5,505 bases of DNA, taken from Bacteroidota bacterium. GTDB taxonomy: Bacteria > Bacteroidota > Bacteroidia > B-17B0 > Aurantibacillaceae. The notes beneath the pieces are model-generated. The model was not told where the DNA came from, made no database searches, and worked only from the letters and a program-made list of their open reading frames with translations. A program made the position numbers and the translations under genes. Where the stretch lies: assembly GCA_947474485.1 (NCBI GenBank), contig CANJJP010000136.1:1-5505 (forward strand), read 5' to 3'. This document shows positions 1 to 5,221 of this stretch, in pieces. Positions within the stretch are counted from its first letter, which is position 1; every line of letters begins with the position of its first letter.

Positions 1-1757
1 CACATACGTTGTAAAGTAGCAGGATCAACTAATAAATCATCTCTACGTGTAGAAGACGCAACTATATCCATTGCAGGATAAACACGTTTGTTTGCCAACT
101 TACGATCTAACTGCATCTCCATGTTACCAGTACCTTTAAATTCTTCAAAGATAACTTCGTCCATTTTTGAGCCTGTATCGGTTAATGCAGTTGCTAATAT
201 AGTTAATGAACCACCATTCTCAATTTTACGCGCAGCACCAAAGAAACGTTTTGGTTTATGTAATGCATTAGCATCCACACCACCCGTTAATACTTTACCT
301 GAAGCAGGAGAAACTGTATTATAAGCACGTGCTAAACGTGTAATCGAATCTAATAATATAACAACATCATGTCCGCACTCGGTTAAACGTTTTGCTTTTT
401 CAAGTACAACATTTGCAATCTTAACGTGCTTCTCTGCTGGCTCATCAAATGTTGAAGAAACAACTTCTGCGCGCACGCTACGAGCCATATCTGTAACTTC
501 TTCTGGACGTTCATCAATTAATAAAATAATTAAATAAACTTCTGGATGATTATATGCAATTGCATTTGCAACTTCTTTTAATAAAACTGTTTTACCTGTT
601 TTTGGTTGCGCCACAATTAATCCACGTTGTCCTTTACCTATTGGACAAAACATATCCATAATACGTGTTGACATGCTTTGTTGCGGATGCCCAGTTAACT
701 TTAATTTTTCGTAAGGAAATAATGGAGTTAAATAATCGAAAGGCACACGGTCACGAACCCAAGCTGGTTCACGTCCATTGATTTGATCAACTTTAATTAA
801 TGGGAAATATTTTTCACCTTCTTTTGGTGGACGAATTGCTCCGCGAACAGTATCACCTGTTTTAAGACCAAATAATTTTATTTGTGATTGCGAAACATAA
901 ACATCATCAGGAGAACTTAAATAGTTATAATCTGATGAGCGCAGAAAACCATAACCATCAGGCATAATTTCCAATACACCTTCTGCAAAAACAATTCCGT
1001 CAAAATTATATTGCCAATCTTCTTTCGGGCGTTGTTGCACCGGATGTTGATTAGGGTTATTTTGGTTTGCTTGGTTTTGTTGGTGTTGATTCGGGTTTTG
1101 CTGATTCCCTTGGTTCCCTTGATTTTGATTAGGGTTATTTTGATTCCCCTGATTTTGATTGGGATTATTTTGTTGATTAGGGTTATTTTGATTCCCCTGA
1201 TTTTGGTTAGGATTACGGGGTTGATTTTGGTTTTGGAGATGAGGCTTTTTAAACTCATTACGTGGACCTTGATTGTGATGTGGCTTTTGTGTTTCAGTTG
1301 TAACAGGTGTTGTAGTCTCGGTTTTAACTTCAGGTGTTTCTTCCTTTGTTTCTTCTTGAACTTCAGCAACAGGCTCAACGACGTCGTGAACTATTACTTC
1401 TTCAACATAGGACTCGTCATTTACTAATTTATCAGCATGTATTAAATCTTCAGCAATTGGATCCAACTTCACTTTTCTTGGACGCTTCTCTCTTTTTTCA
1501 GAAGTTTCTTCAGCATTAAATTTTGCAACAATTTGTTTCTCCACTTTCTCAGCTTTAGGCGCAGCTTTTACAGCTTTAACTTTAGAAGGAAATTCTTTAG
1601 ACAAAGTAGCAGCCAAATCAGGATTAGCTGTTTGTGCATCTACAATTGATGAAATAAGATCTTGTTTTTTTGTAACATCAGCTTTAACGCCGATTTTTTT
1701 TGCAATTTCTTTTAATTCCGACAAAGGTTTGTCGTTTAACTCAATTACTTGAAACAT
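1..1757 (-). CDS. rho: Transcription termination factor Rho, with long Asn/Gln-rich insert (3' end outside window)
   Basis: Rho is a hexameric RNA-dependent ATPase/helicase that loads on C-rich, G-poor nascent RNA and terminates transcription. The frame is open from ATG at 1757 to the window edge (585 codons); by alignment to E. coli Rho from memory, roughly the last 45 residues are missing. Residues 1-45 form a Rho_N helical domain. Residues 46-159 are low complexity, with a basic patch (EKREKRPRKVK, 87-97) and then an acidic stretch (118-148). Residues 160-238 are Asn/Gln-rich. The cold-shock RNA-binding domain starts near 260 (GVLEIMPDGYGFLRS, with the aromatic pair Y269/F271). The ATPase core has Walker A PKTGKT (385-390) and Walker B DVVILLD (464-470), followed by SITRLARAYN, the R-loop segment GGVDANALHKPKRFFGAAR and GSKMDEVIFEEFKGTGNME. 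Long inserts at this position are usual in Bacteroidota Rho. The gene has its own promoter and a C-rich leader. Identity is secure; the function of the insert is inference. Confidence 0.98.
   Translation of the reverse strand, partial: MFQVIELNDKPLSELKEIAKKIGVKADVTKKQDLISSIVDAQTANPDLAATLSKEFPSKVKAVKAAPKAEKVEKQIVAKFNAEETSEKREKRPRKVKLDPIAEDLIHADKLVNDESYVEEVIVHDVVEPVAEVQEETKEETPEVKTETTTPVTTETQKPHHNQGPRNEFKKPHLQNQNQPRNPNQNQGNQNNPNQQNNPNQNQGNQNNPNQNQGNQGNQQNPNQHQQNQANQNNPNQHPVQQRPKEDWQYNFDGIVFAEGVLEIMPDGYGFLRSSDYNYLSSPDDVYVSQSQIKLFGLKTGDTVRGAIRPPKEGEKYFPLIKVDQINGREPAWVRDRVPFDYLTPLFPYEKLKLTGHPQQSMSTRIMDMFCPIGKGQRGLIVAQPKTGKTVLLKEVANAIAYNHPEVYLIILLIDERPEEVTDMARSVRAEVVSSTFDEPAEKHVKIANVVLEKAKRLTECGHDVVILLDSITRLARAYNTVSPASGKVLTGGVDANALHKPKRFFGAARKIENGGSLTILATALTDTGSKMDEVIFEEFKGTGNMEMQLDRKLANKRVYPAMDIVASSTRRDDLLVDPATLQRM
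1047..1235 (-). repeat. Asn/Gln-rich tandem repeat tract inside rho
   Basis: This stretch encodes Rho residues 175-237. By direct count it holds 27 Asn and 22 Gln out of 63 residues; the rest are Pro, Gly and single Arg, His and Ala residues, with no aliphatic, aromatic or acidic residue. The repeat unit is about ten residues, PNQNQGNQNN, seen intact at 183-192 and 199-208 and nearly intact at 209-218, with shortened or altered units between and after. At DNA level a 33-bp segment is perfectly repeated at 1125-1157 and 1173-1205 (48 bp apart, 16 codons). All visible length differences are multiples of three, so the rho frame is kept. The composition is prion-like and should be disordered. Tracts like this can expand or shrink by replication slippage. 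Confidence 0.93.
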
Positions 1758-1781
1758 ATATAAAATTTAAATAAATAATTC

Positions 1782-1839
1782 GTTTGGATAATTTGTATTG
1801 AAGAAAATTGAATGGGAATAGATTAGTTTGTGAAATAAA
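1782..1839 (-). promoter_or_regulatory. G-free, C-containing rho leader segment; possible Rho-utilisation (rut) site
   Basis: Read as RNA, these 58 nt of the rho 5' leader contain 14 C and no G. The C residues sit mostly in pyrimidine-C steps (UC, CC) spread over about 50 nt. Such C-over-G, unstructured RNA is what Rho binds in its primary site. Because it lies between the predicted transcription start (about 1840) and the rho start codon, the simplest inference is autoregulation by premature termination, as is known for E. coli rho. The same bias could also arise by chance in an AT-rich leader, so this is a hypothesis. Confidence 0.4.
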
Positions 1840-1845
1840 CTTATA

Positions 1846-1877
1846 CAAATGTAATACCTACATTTTACATCTCCAAA
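1846..1877 (-). promoter_or_regulatory. rho promoter, Bacteroidota type (-33 TTTG / -7 TACATTTG)
   Basis: On the minus strand TTTG (1877-1874) is followed by exactly 20 nt and then TACATTTG (1853-1846). This fits the Bacteroidota primary sigma consensus TTTG, 19-21 nt, TANNTTTG with no mismatch. Transcription should start near 1840, giving rho a leader of about 80 nt. It is the only fully matching promoter I found in the intergenic regions. Confidence 0.8.
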
Positions 1878-1927
1878 TAAAACAATGAATAATTTAGTCG
1901 TTTAGAACACCTATTTTCTATGGGATT

Positions 1928-2947
1928 TTAACTCATTTCCCCACAAATACTTGCGGAAAGGATCTTTTTTAACTTCGGCGCAGATAGTTTTTGTCCTAAT
2001 AAAAACATCAGTTTTGTTACTGCTGCTTCCATGGTAATATCTTCTCCGCTTATAACACCAATTTGTTTTAGTTGCGAGCTAGTTTCGTATTTACCTTGCA
2101 CAACACTTCCTTCTAAACATTGTGTAACATTATAAATAATTACTCCACGCTTTATTGCTGCACTTAACTCATCTACAAACCATTTATCCGTTGGAGCATT
2201 TCCTGCACCAAATGTTTGCAACACAACTGCTTTTAATCCTTTTGTTTGCAGAATAGATGAAGTGATTTTTTTACTTATGCCTGGAAACAATGGAAGCACT
2301 AGAATATCGTTATCCAATTGTTTGTGAACCTTTAATTTTTTTGATGATGATTTACGAACGTAATTCGTTTTATATTCAATATTCACACCTGCCTCCGCAA
2401 GCACGGGATAATTAGGTGATTTAAACGCATCGAAATGTGCAGCGTTGTATTTTAATGTACGATTGCCTCTGTATAATTCATACTCAAAATAAATTGCAAC
2501 TTCGGGCACTAAAGGTTTTTTATTTTTTTGTGCTGCCGCAATTTCAATTGCTGTTATTAAATTTTCTTTTCCGTCGGTTCTAATAATACCAATTGGTAAT
2601 TGCGAGCCGGTAAGAATAACAGGCTTAGCTAAATTCTCTAACATAAAACTAAGTGCGGATGCCGTGTATGCCATAGTATCTGAACCATGCAGTATAACAA
2701 AGCCATCAAACTTAGTGTAATTTATTTCTATAATTTCTGCTAACTCAATCCAAACATTCGGATGCATATTACTGCTATCAATTGGATGCTTAAACGAAAT
2801 AGAATCCAAGGTAACAGGCAAGCGCTGCAACTCGGGAACTTCATTTTTTAAATGTTTAAAATCAAAAGGTTTAAGCGCACCTGTTGAATGACTTTGCATC
2901 ATTCCAATTGTGCCGCCTGTATAGATGAGTAATATTTTTGAGTGCAT
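1928..2947 (-). CDS. ansA: Type I L-asparaginase (AnsA family)
   Basis: This enzyme hydrolyses L-asparagine to aspartate and ammonia, probably in the cytoplasm, since the protein begins MHSKILLIYTGGTIGM with no signal peptide. Both family signatures are present: TGGTIG at 10-15 with nucleophile T13, and HGSDTMAYTASALSFML from 87, with the T/D pair of the second catalytic centre at D90/T91. YRGNRTLKYNA (159-169) supplies the conserved lysine, K166. GSQLPIGIIRTDG (114-126) and TQCLEGSV near the C-terminal third also match E. coli AnsA as I recall it. The length of 339 residues is normal for the cytoplasmic type. The start is ATG and no Shine-Dalgarno sequence is evident, as is usual in this phylum. 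It follows hepT by 56 nt on the same strand with no clear promoter or terminator between, so it may be co-transcribed with the toxin-antitoxin pair. I saw no clear terminator after it. Confidence 0.95.
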   Translation of the reverse strand: MHSKILLIYTGGTIGMMQSHSTGALKPFDFKHLKNEVPELQRLPVTLDSISFKHPIDSSNMHPNVWIELAEIIEINYTKFDGFVILHGSDTMAYTASALSFMLENLAKPVILTGSQLPIGIIRTDGKENLITAIEIAAAQKNKKPLVPEVAIYFEYELYRGNRTLKYNAAHFDAFKSPNYPVLAEAGVNIEYKTNYVRKSSSKKLKVHKQLDNDILVLPLFPGISKKITSSILQTKGLKAVVLQTFGAGNAPTDKWFVDELSAAIKRGVIIYNVTQCLEGSVVQGKYETSSQLKQIGVISGEDITMEAAVTKLMFLLGQKLSAPKLKKILSASICGEMS

Positions 2948-2957
2948 ATAGATTATA

Positions 2958-2973
2958 AGAATTTTATAATTCT
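2958..2973. repeat. Small AT-rich inverted repeat upstream of ansA
   Basis: AGAATT, a 4-nt loop and AATTCT form a 6-bp perfect stem in the hepT-ansA gap, ending 11 nt before the ansA start codon. It has no T-run behind it, so it is a poor terminator. It could be an operator half-site pair or a weak RNA hairpin over the ansA translation start. In such AT-rich sequence a chance origin is quite possible. Confidence 0.35.
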
Positions 2974-3003
2974 CTTTATTATTGGTTAAATGCTCTAATA
3001 CAT

Positions 3004-3351
3004 TTAAAGATTGTTTTCAATACTAAGTAAGCGTTTAATTTCATGATGAAGTTCTGGAATATCATTTGCAATTGCATCTAATACTATATCGTAATCGATT
3101 CCAAAGTAATCATGTATTAATTTATCTCGCATACCAGCCATCGACTTCCAATCAATTTGAGGGTATTTAGTTTTTAATTGTTCATCTACTTTTTTTGAAG
3201 CTTCGCCAATTATTTCAAGGCTTCTTACAATAGCTTTACATAAAATTTCGTCGTCCAAAATTTGTTGTTGCGTTTTACCCAATATCACCTTCAAAAGAAA
3301 GACGCATTCATCTTCAATATGTTTTATAAACTCAAGATGCGAGGGGTACAT
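3004..3351 (-). CDS. hepT: HepT-like HEPN ribonuclease toxin (DUF86 family)
   Basis: This is the toxin of an MntA-HepT type module. HepT proteins are all-helical HEPN RNases that act on cellular RNA and are silenced when their partner MntA transfers AMP to a tyrosine in the active-site motif. The RX4HXY motif is intact: R75, H80 and Y82 in RDKLIHDY. The upstream helix AIVRSLEIIGEASKK (40-54) is also typical of DUF86. The length of 115 residues is normal. I chose ATG at 3351, giving MYPSHLEF. An in-frame TTG at 3357 would add only two residues and is less likely. The gene overlaps the 3' end of mntA by 20 bp in another frame, which points to translational coupling, with antitoxin first and toxin second. 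All visible active-site residues are present, so the toxin looks functional. Confidence 0.9.
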   Translation of the reverse strand: MYPSHLEFIKHIEDECVFLLKVILGKTQQQILDDEILCKAIVRSLEIIGEASKKVDEQLKTKYPQIDWKSMAGMRDKLIHDYFGIDYDIVLDAIANDIPELHHEIKRLLSIENNL

Positions 3352-3649
3352 ATTCAACTTCTTTTAAGATATAGGGGCCAATATACTTACTCAAGGATTG
3401 TGGTGTAACTAATTCGATTTTACGACCTGTAATTGTTTCTAATAGGTAAGCCAACTTCATGAAATTTTTGAAAGTTTTTTTACTAGAATCAAAGTCTATA
3501 AAAAAATCAACATCACTTGTATTTTTAACTGTATCTTTTACAAAAGAACCAAACACACCAAGACGCTCAACGCCATAACTACGTATCATATCTTGATTAG
3601 AAATAATTCTTTCGAACAGTTCTTTCTTTGTTTTTACTGGCTCTACCAT
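3332..3649 (-). CDS. mntA: MntA-like minimal nucleotidyltransferase antitoxin
   Basis: MntA antitoxins are small polymerase-beta-fold nucleotidyltransferases that use ATP to AMPylate the HepT toxin and so inactivate it. The GSX10DXD signature is exact: G34-S35, ten residues, then D46-V47-D48 (GSFVKDTVKNTSDVDFF). The third acidic residue of the fold is probably E79 in RKIELVTP; many relatives have Asp there, but a Glu is conservative. The length of 105 residues is normal. The start is ATG at 3649 and no Shine-Dalgarno sequence is visible. The gene is first in the pair, overlaps hepT at its 3' end, and lies after the terminator of the DUF3127 gene, so it should have its own promoter. Without hepT it could be called a generic nucleotidyltransferase; the pair makes the assignment firm. 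Confidence 0.9.
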   Translation of the reverse strand: MVEPVKTKKELFERIISNQDMIRSYGVERLGVFGSFVKDTVKNTSDVDFFIDFDSSKKTFKNFMKLAYLLETITGRKIELVTPQSLSKYIGPYILKEVEYVPLAS

Positions 3650-3666
3650 TTTTGGTTTTTGATAAA

Positions 3667-3674
3667 CAAATTTA
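3667..3674 (-). promoter_or_regulatory. Possible -7 element for mntA-hepT (TAAATTTG)
   Basis: TAAATTTG on the minus strand fits the Bacteroidota -7 consensus TANNTTTG and lies 17 nt before the mntA ATG. The nearest TTTG upstream is only 13 nt away, short of the usual 19-21, and there is no good -33 element at the expected distance. If used, the leader would be only about ten nt. The need for a promoter after the upstream terminator supports it, but the call is weak. Confidence 0.3.
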
Positions 3675-3760
3675 CTGATTTTTTAGGCAAAAACAGGCGT
3701 TTTAAAATCTTTGAGCTCATTTATATGGATAAACTAACAAATAAAGCAATACCTGTAAAC

Positions 3761-3797
3761 AAAAAGAGGCTACCTCAAATTAGTGATAGCCTCCTTT
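3761..3797 (-). terminator. Intrinsic terminator after the DUF3127 gene
   Basis: On the minus strand GAGGCTA (3793-3787) pairs with TAGCCTC (3772-3766), a 7-bp GC-rich stem. It can be lengthened outward by one G-U and three A-U pairs into the T-run TTTTT (3765-3761). The loop is 14 nt and can form a few further pairs. The stem lies about 20 nt after the DUF3127 stop codon, where a terminator for the upstream pair is expected. It separates that unit from mntA-hepT. On the plus strand the trailing T-run is interrupted and no plus-strand gene is present, so I call it minus. Confidence 0.85.
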
Positions 3798-3816
3798 ATT
3801 ATTTTCTTCGTTAGTT

Positions 3817-4203
3817 TTAAAACGGAAGATCATCATCAGCTGCAGTGCTATTAAACACAGGAGCAGAAGTGTTTTGTGGCATTGCAGTATTGCTTGCTTG
3901 TGCATTGTTATTGCTTTGCGCTGCACCTGCCTTTTCAATTCTCCAAGCATCAATTGTGTTAAAGTATTTAACTTCGCCTTGCGGACTTTGCCATTCTCTT
4001 CCTCTTAAATTAAAAGATACTTTTAACTCTTCACCTACATTAAAATTATCAATTAATGAAGTTTTGTCTTGTGTTAACTGAAAATTTACATGTTGTGGAT
4101 ATGGAGACGTTGCATCAATAGTTAAAATAAATTCTCTTTTCTTGAATTTATCGCTCACTTGTGTCGTTTCCATTTTTAATTTTAAAATTCCATTTACTTC
4201 CAT
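3817..4203 (-). CDS. DUF3127 OB-fold protein, SSB-like with acidic C-terminal tail
   Basis: This is a small 128-residue protein resembling the DUF3127 family of Bacteroidota. Residues 1-91 form one compact beta-rich domain, with YPQHVNFQLTQDK (35-47), FNVGEELKVSFNLRGREW (54-71) and KYFNTIDAWRIEK (79-91), consistent with an OB fold. Residues 92-122 are a flexible Asn/Ala/Ser/Gln linker. The last six residues are DDDLPF. This layout copies that of bacterial SSB: an OB fold, a disordered linker, and an acidic tip ending in P-F that recruits repair and replication enzymes. It lacks the usual SSB start (such as NKVILIGNLG), so it is not the main SSB. An ssDNA-binding role is inference from architecture. 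The start is ATG at 4203, 37 nt after the flavin reductase stop, with no promoter seen between; a terminator follows it. Confidence 0.85.
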   Translation of the reverse strand: MEVNGILKLKMETTQVSDKFKKREFILTIDATSPYPQHVNFQLTQDKTSLIDNFNVGEELKVSFNLRGREWQSPQGEVKYFNTIDAWRIEKAGAAQSNNNAQASNTAMPQNTSAPVFNSTAADDDLPF

Positions 4204-4240
4204 GATTTTTGATTTTTTATATATTAACTATTATTGATTT

Positions 4241-5107
4241 CTATTTTAAGTCGCTCGCTAACATCAATGTCCATGCCTCTTTTACGGCATTGGCGTCAAG
4301 CAGCTTTTTTATTTCTACATGCAATTGCTCTTCTGTTAATGTTGCAATACCTGTAGCTTTCATTTGCGCTATTTCTTCTGCAGAAGGTAATGTTTCTATA
4401 TTTCCTAAAGCTCCTAAATTATTTCCTGTAAGTACTTTGCTATTGCGAATACTTGCTGGCAAAGCATCAACACCAACACCTAAAGTTGTGATTGGCTTTT
4501 CAATTTCAAATAAAGCATCTCCATGCGCACGGCAATACCAATTGCCACCCATACGAGCAACTAAATCAATTTTTTGTTGATCAATTGTTCCTGCTGCAGA
4601 AAGCACTTCATCTTTAATGTGAATCATTACAACTTCACAAAAAATTAAATTACCTGCCCCGCCAGCCTGGCCTAATTCTTTTACTTCAGTAACCTTACAC
4701 TCAAACTGAACTGGTGATTCGGCCACTCTAAAAGGTTTAACAACAGTTGATGCTAACTTAGTAAACCCAGCCTTAGTAAATTCATCCACACCTTTTTCGT
4801 AAGGACTACTTGCCAATGACATTTGAAATACCATATCATAATCAACCACGTTTATAACCACCTCAGGAACTTCCAATACGTTATCGTGTGAATGTTTTGT
4901 TACACCCGTTCTACCACTTCTATTTGGAGAAAAAACCAAGATAGGAGGATTAGAAGAAAACACATTAAAAAAACTGAAAGGCGCTAGATTTGGTCTTCCT
5001 TCTTTATCAATTGTACTTGCAAACGCAATTGGACGAGGCCCAACGGCTCCCATCAAATAACCATGTAATTGCGGAATTGGTAATGTTTTTGGATCAATAC
5101 TTAGCAT
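4241..5107 (-). CDS. Flavin reductase-like FMN-binding split-barrel protein
   Basis: The protein belongs to the flavin reductase-like (DIM6/NTAB-type) family, whose members bind FMN in a split barrel and often reduce flavin for partner oxygenases; its own substrate is unknown. The family core is visible near the N-terminus: GAVGPRPIAFASTIDKEG (20-37), then NLAPFSFFNVFSSNPPILVFSP (40-61), then VPEVVINVVDY (80-90). A later stretch, SPVQFECKVTEVKEL (131-145) with NLIFCEVVMIHI (153-164), also fits. The C-terminal 80 residues are mainly helical and outside the core barrel. I chose ATG at 5107 (288 residues, MLSIDPKTLP), because family members start close to this sequence. An in-frame TTG at 5170 would add 21 residues made of a Lys/Ser repeat, which is less likely. 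No signal peptide is present, so it is probably cytoplasmic. It may be co-transcribed with the DUF3127 gene. Confidence 0.88.
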   Translation of the reverse strand: MLSIDPKTLPIPQLHGYLMGAVGPRPIAFASTIDKEGRPNLAPFSFFNVFSSNPPILVFSPNRSGRTGVTKHSHDNVLEVPEVVINVVDYDMVFQMSLASSPYEKGVDEFTKAGFTKLASTVVKPFRVAESPVQFECKVTEVKELGQAGGAGNLIFCEVVMIHIKDEVLSAAGTIDQQKIDLVARMGGNWYCRAHGDALFEIEKPITTLGVGVDALPASIRNSKVLTGNNLGALGNIETLPSAEEIAQMKATGIATLTEEQLHVEIKKLLDANAVKEAWTLMLASDLK

Positions 5108-5113
5108 AGCAAA

Positions 5114-5121
5114 CAAATTTA
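5114..5121 (-). promoter_or_regulatory. Possible -7 element just upstream of the flavin reductase gene (TAAATTTG)
   Basis: TAAATTTG matches the TANNTTTG consensus and ends only six nt before the ATG at 5107, so transcription would start at or near the first codon (a leaderless message). No TTTG sits 19-21 nt upstream. The site is followed by TTT, as at the mntA site (shared 11-mer TAAATTTGTTT). Evidence is weak because one 8-nt match in AT-rich DNA is easy to find. Confidence 0.25.
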
Positions 5122-5122
5122 G

Positions 5123-5170
5123 GGAATTTTTAAGGGATTTTTCGGAGGATTTTTCAAAGGATTTGAACAA
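5123..5170. repeat. Four tandem 12-bp repeats upstream of the flavin reductase start
   Basis: On the plus strand four consecutive units begin at 5123, 5135, 5147 and 5159: GGAATTTTTAAG, GGATTTTTCGGA, GGATTTTTCAAA and GGATTTGAACAA. The two middle units share nine leading bases and the outer ones diverge. The block lies in the 114-nt divergent intergenic region. Read on the minus strand from TTG at 5170 it is an open frame giving FKS, FEKS, SEKS, LKNS, which joins the flavin reductase frame. It may be a regulatory repeat, or a repeat-derived N-terminal extension if the TTG start is used. Confidence 0.7.
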
Positions 5171-5181
5171 TTCGGACCCCC

Positions 5182-5210
5182 TTGAATTCTAATTAAATAA
5201 TGTAAATTAG
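5182..5210 (+). promoter_or_regulatory. Possible promoter for the plus-strand membrane acyltransferase gene
   Basis: TTG at 5182-5184 and TAAATTAG at 5203-5210 are 18 nt apart. This resembles the Bacteroidota promoter but has one mismatch in the -7 box (TTAG for TTTG), and both the -33 box (CTTG for TTTG) and the spacing are slightly off. The start of transcription would fall about five nt before the ATG at 5222. It is offered because the divergent gene needs a promoter in this short region. Confidence 0.3.
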
Positions 5211-5221
5211 CCTTCGCATTT

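Noticed and set aside
88..324. Plus-strand 78-codon open frame
   Set aside because: It is antisense to the conserved ATPase core of rho and shows no recognisable features.
1030..1215. TTAGGG-like motifs on the plus strand that recall telomere or G-quadruplex repeats
   Set aside because: They come from the complement of CCTAAT/CCCAAT codon pairs in the N/Q repeat, and are irregularly spaced; the protein repeat explains them.
917..1378. Minus-strand open frame of 153 codons rich in Lys and Ile
   Set aside because: It is a shifted frame of rho; the true rho frame is open through the whole region and gives conserved domains on both sides.
1011..1427. Plus-strand open frame of 138 codons with a long run of Ile/Leu/Val that looks like a membrane protein
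   Set aside because: It lies antisense to the N/Q repeat of rho. The hydrophobic run is the antisense reading of Asn, Pro and Gln codons; rho itself is unmistakable on the other strand.
1878..1927. Possible terminator after ansA
   Set aside because: I found only short imperfect pairings and no GC-rich stem followed by a T-run.
3352..3357. TTG start for hepT, two codons upstream
   Set aside because: ATG at 3351 is available and gives a normal HepT N-terminus; the TTG would lengthen the overlap without adding conserved sequence.
3593..3814. Plus-strand 73-codon open frame
   Set aside because: It overlaps the mntA 5' end, the mntA-DUF3127 gap and the terminator hairpin; no family resemblance.
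3845..4580. Plus-strand open frames of 78 and 123 codons opposite the DUF3127 and flavin reductase genes
   Set aside because: Both are antisense to well-supported genes and have no recognisable domains.
5108..5170. TTG start for the flavin reductase, adding 21 residues
   Set aside because: The added residues are a low-complexity Lys/Ser repeat and the family core begins just after ATG 5107; kept only as a finding about the repeat.
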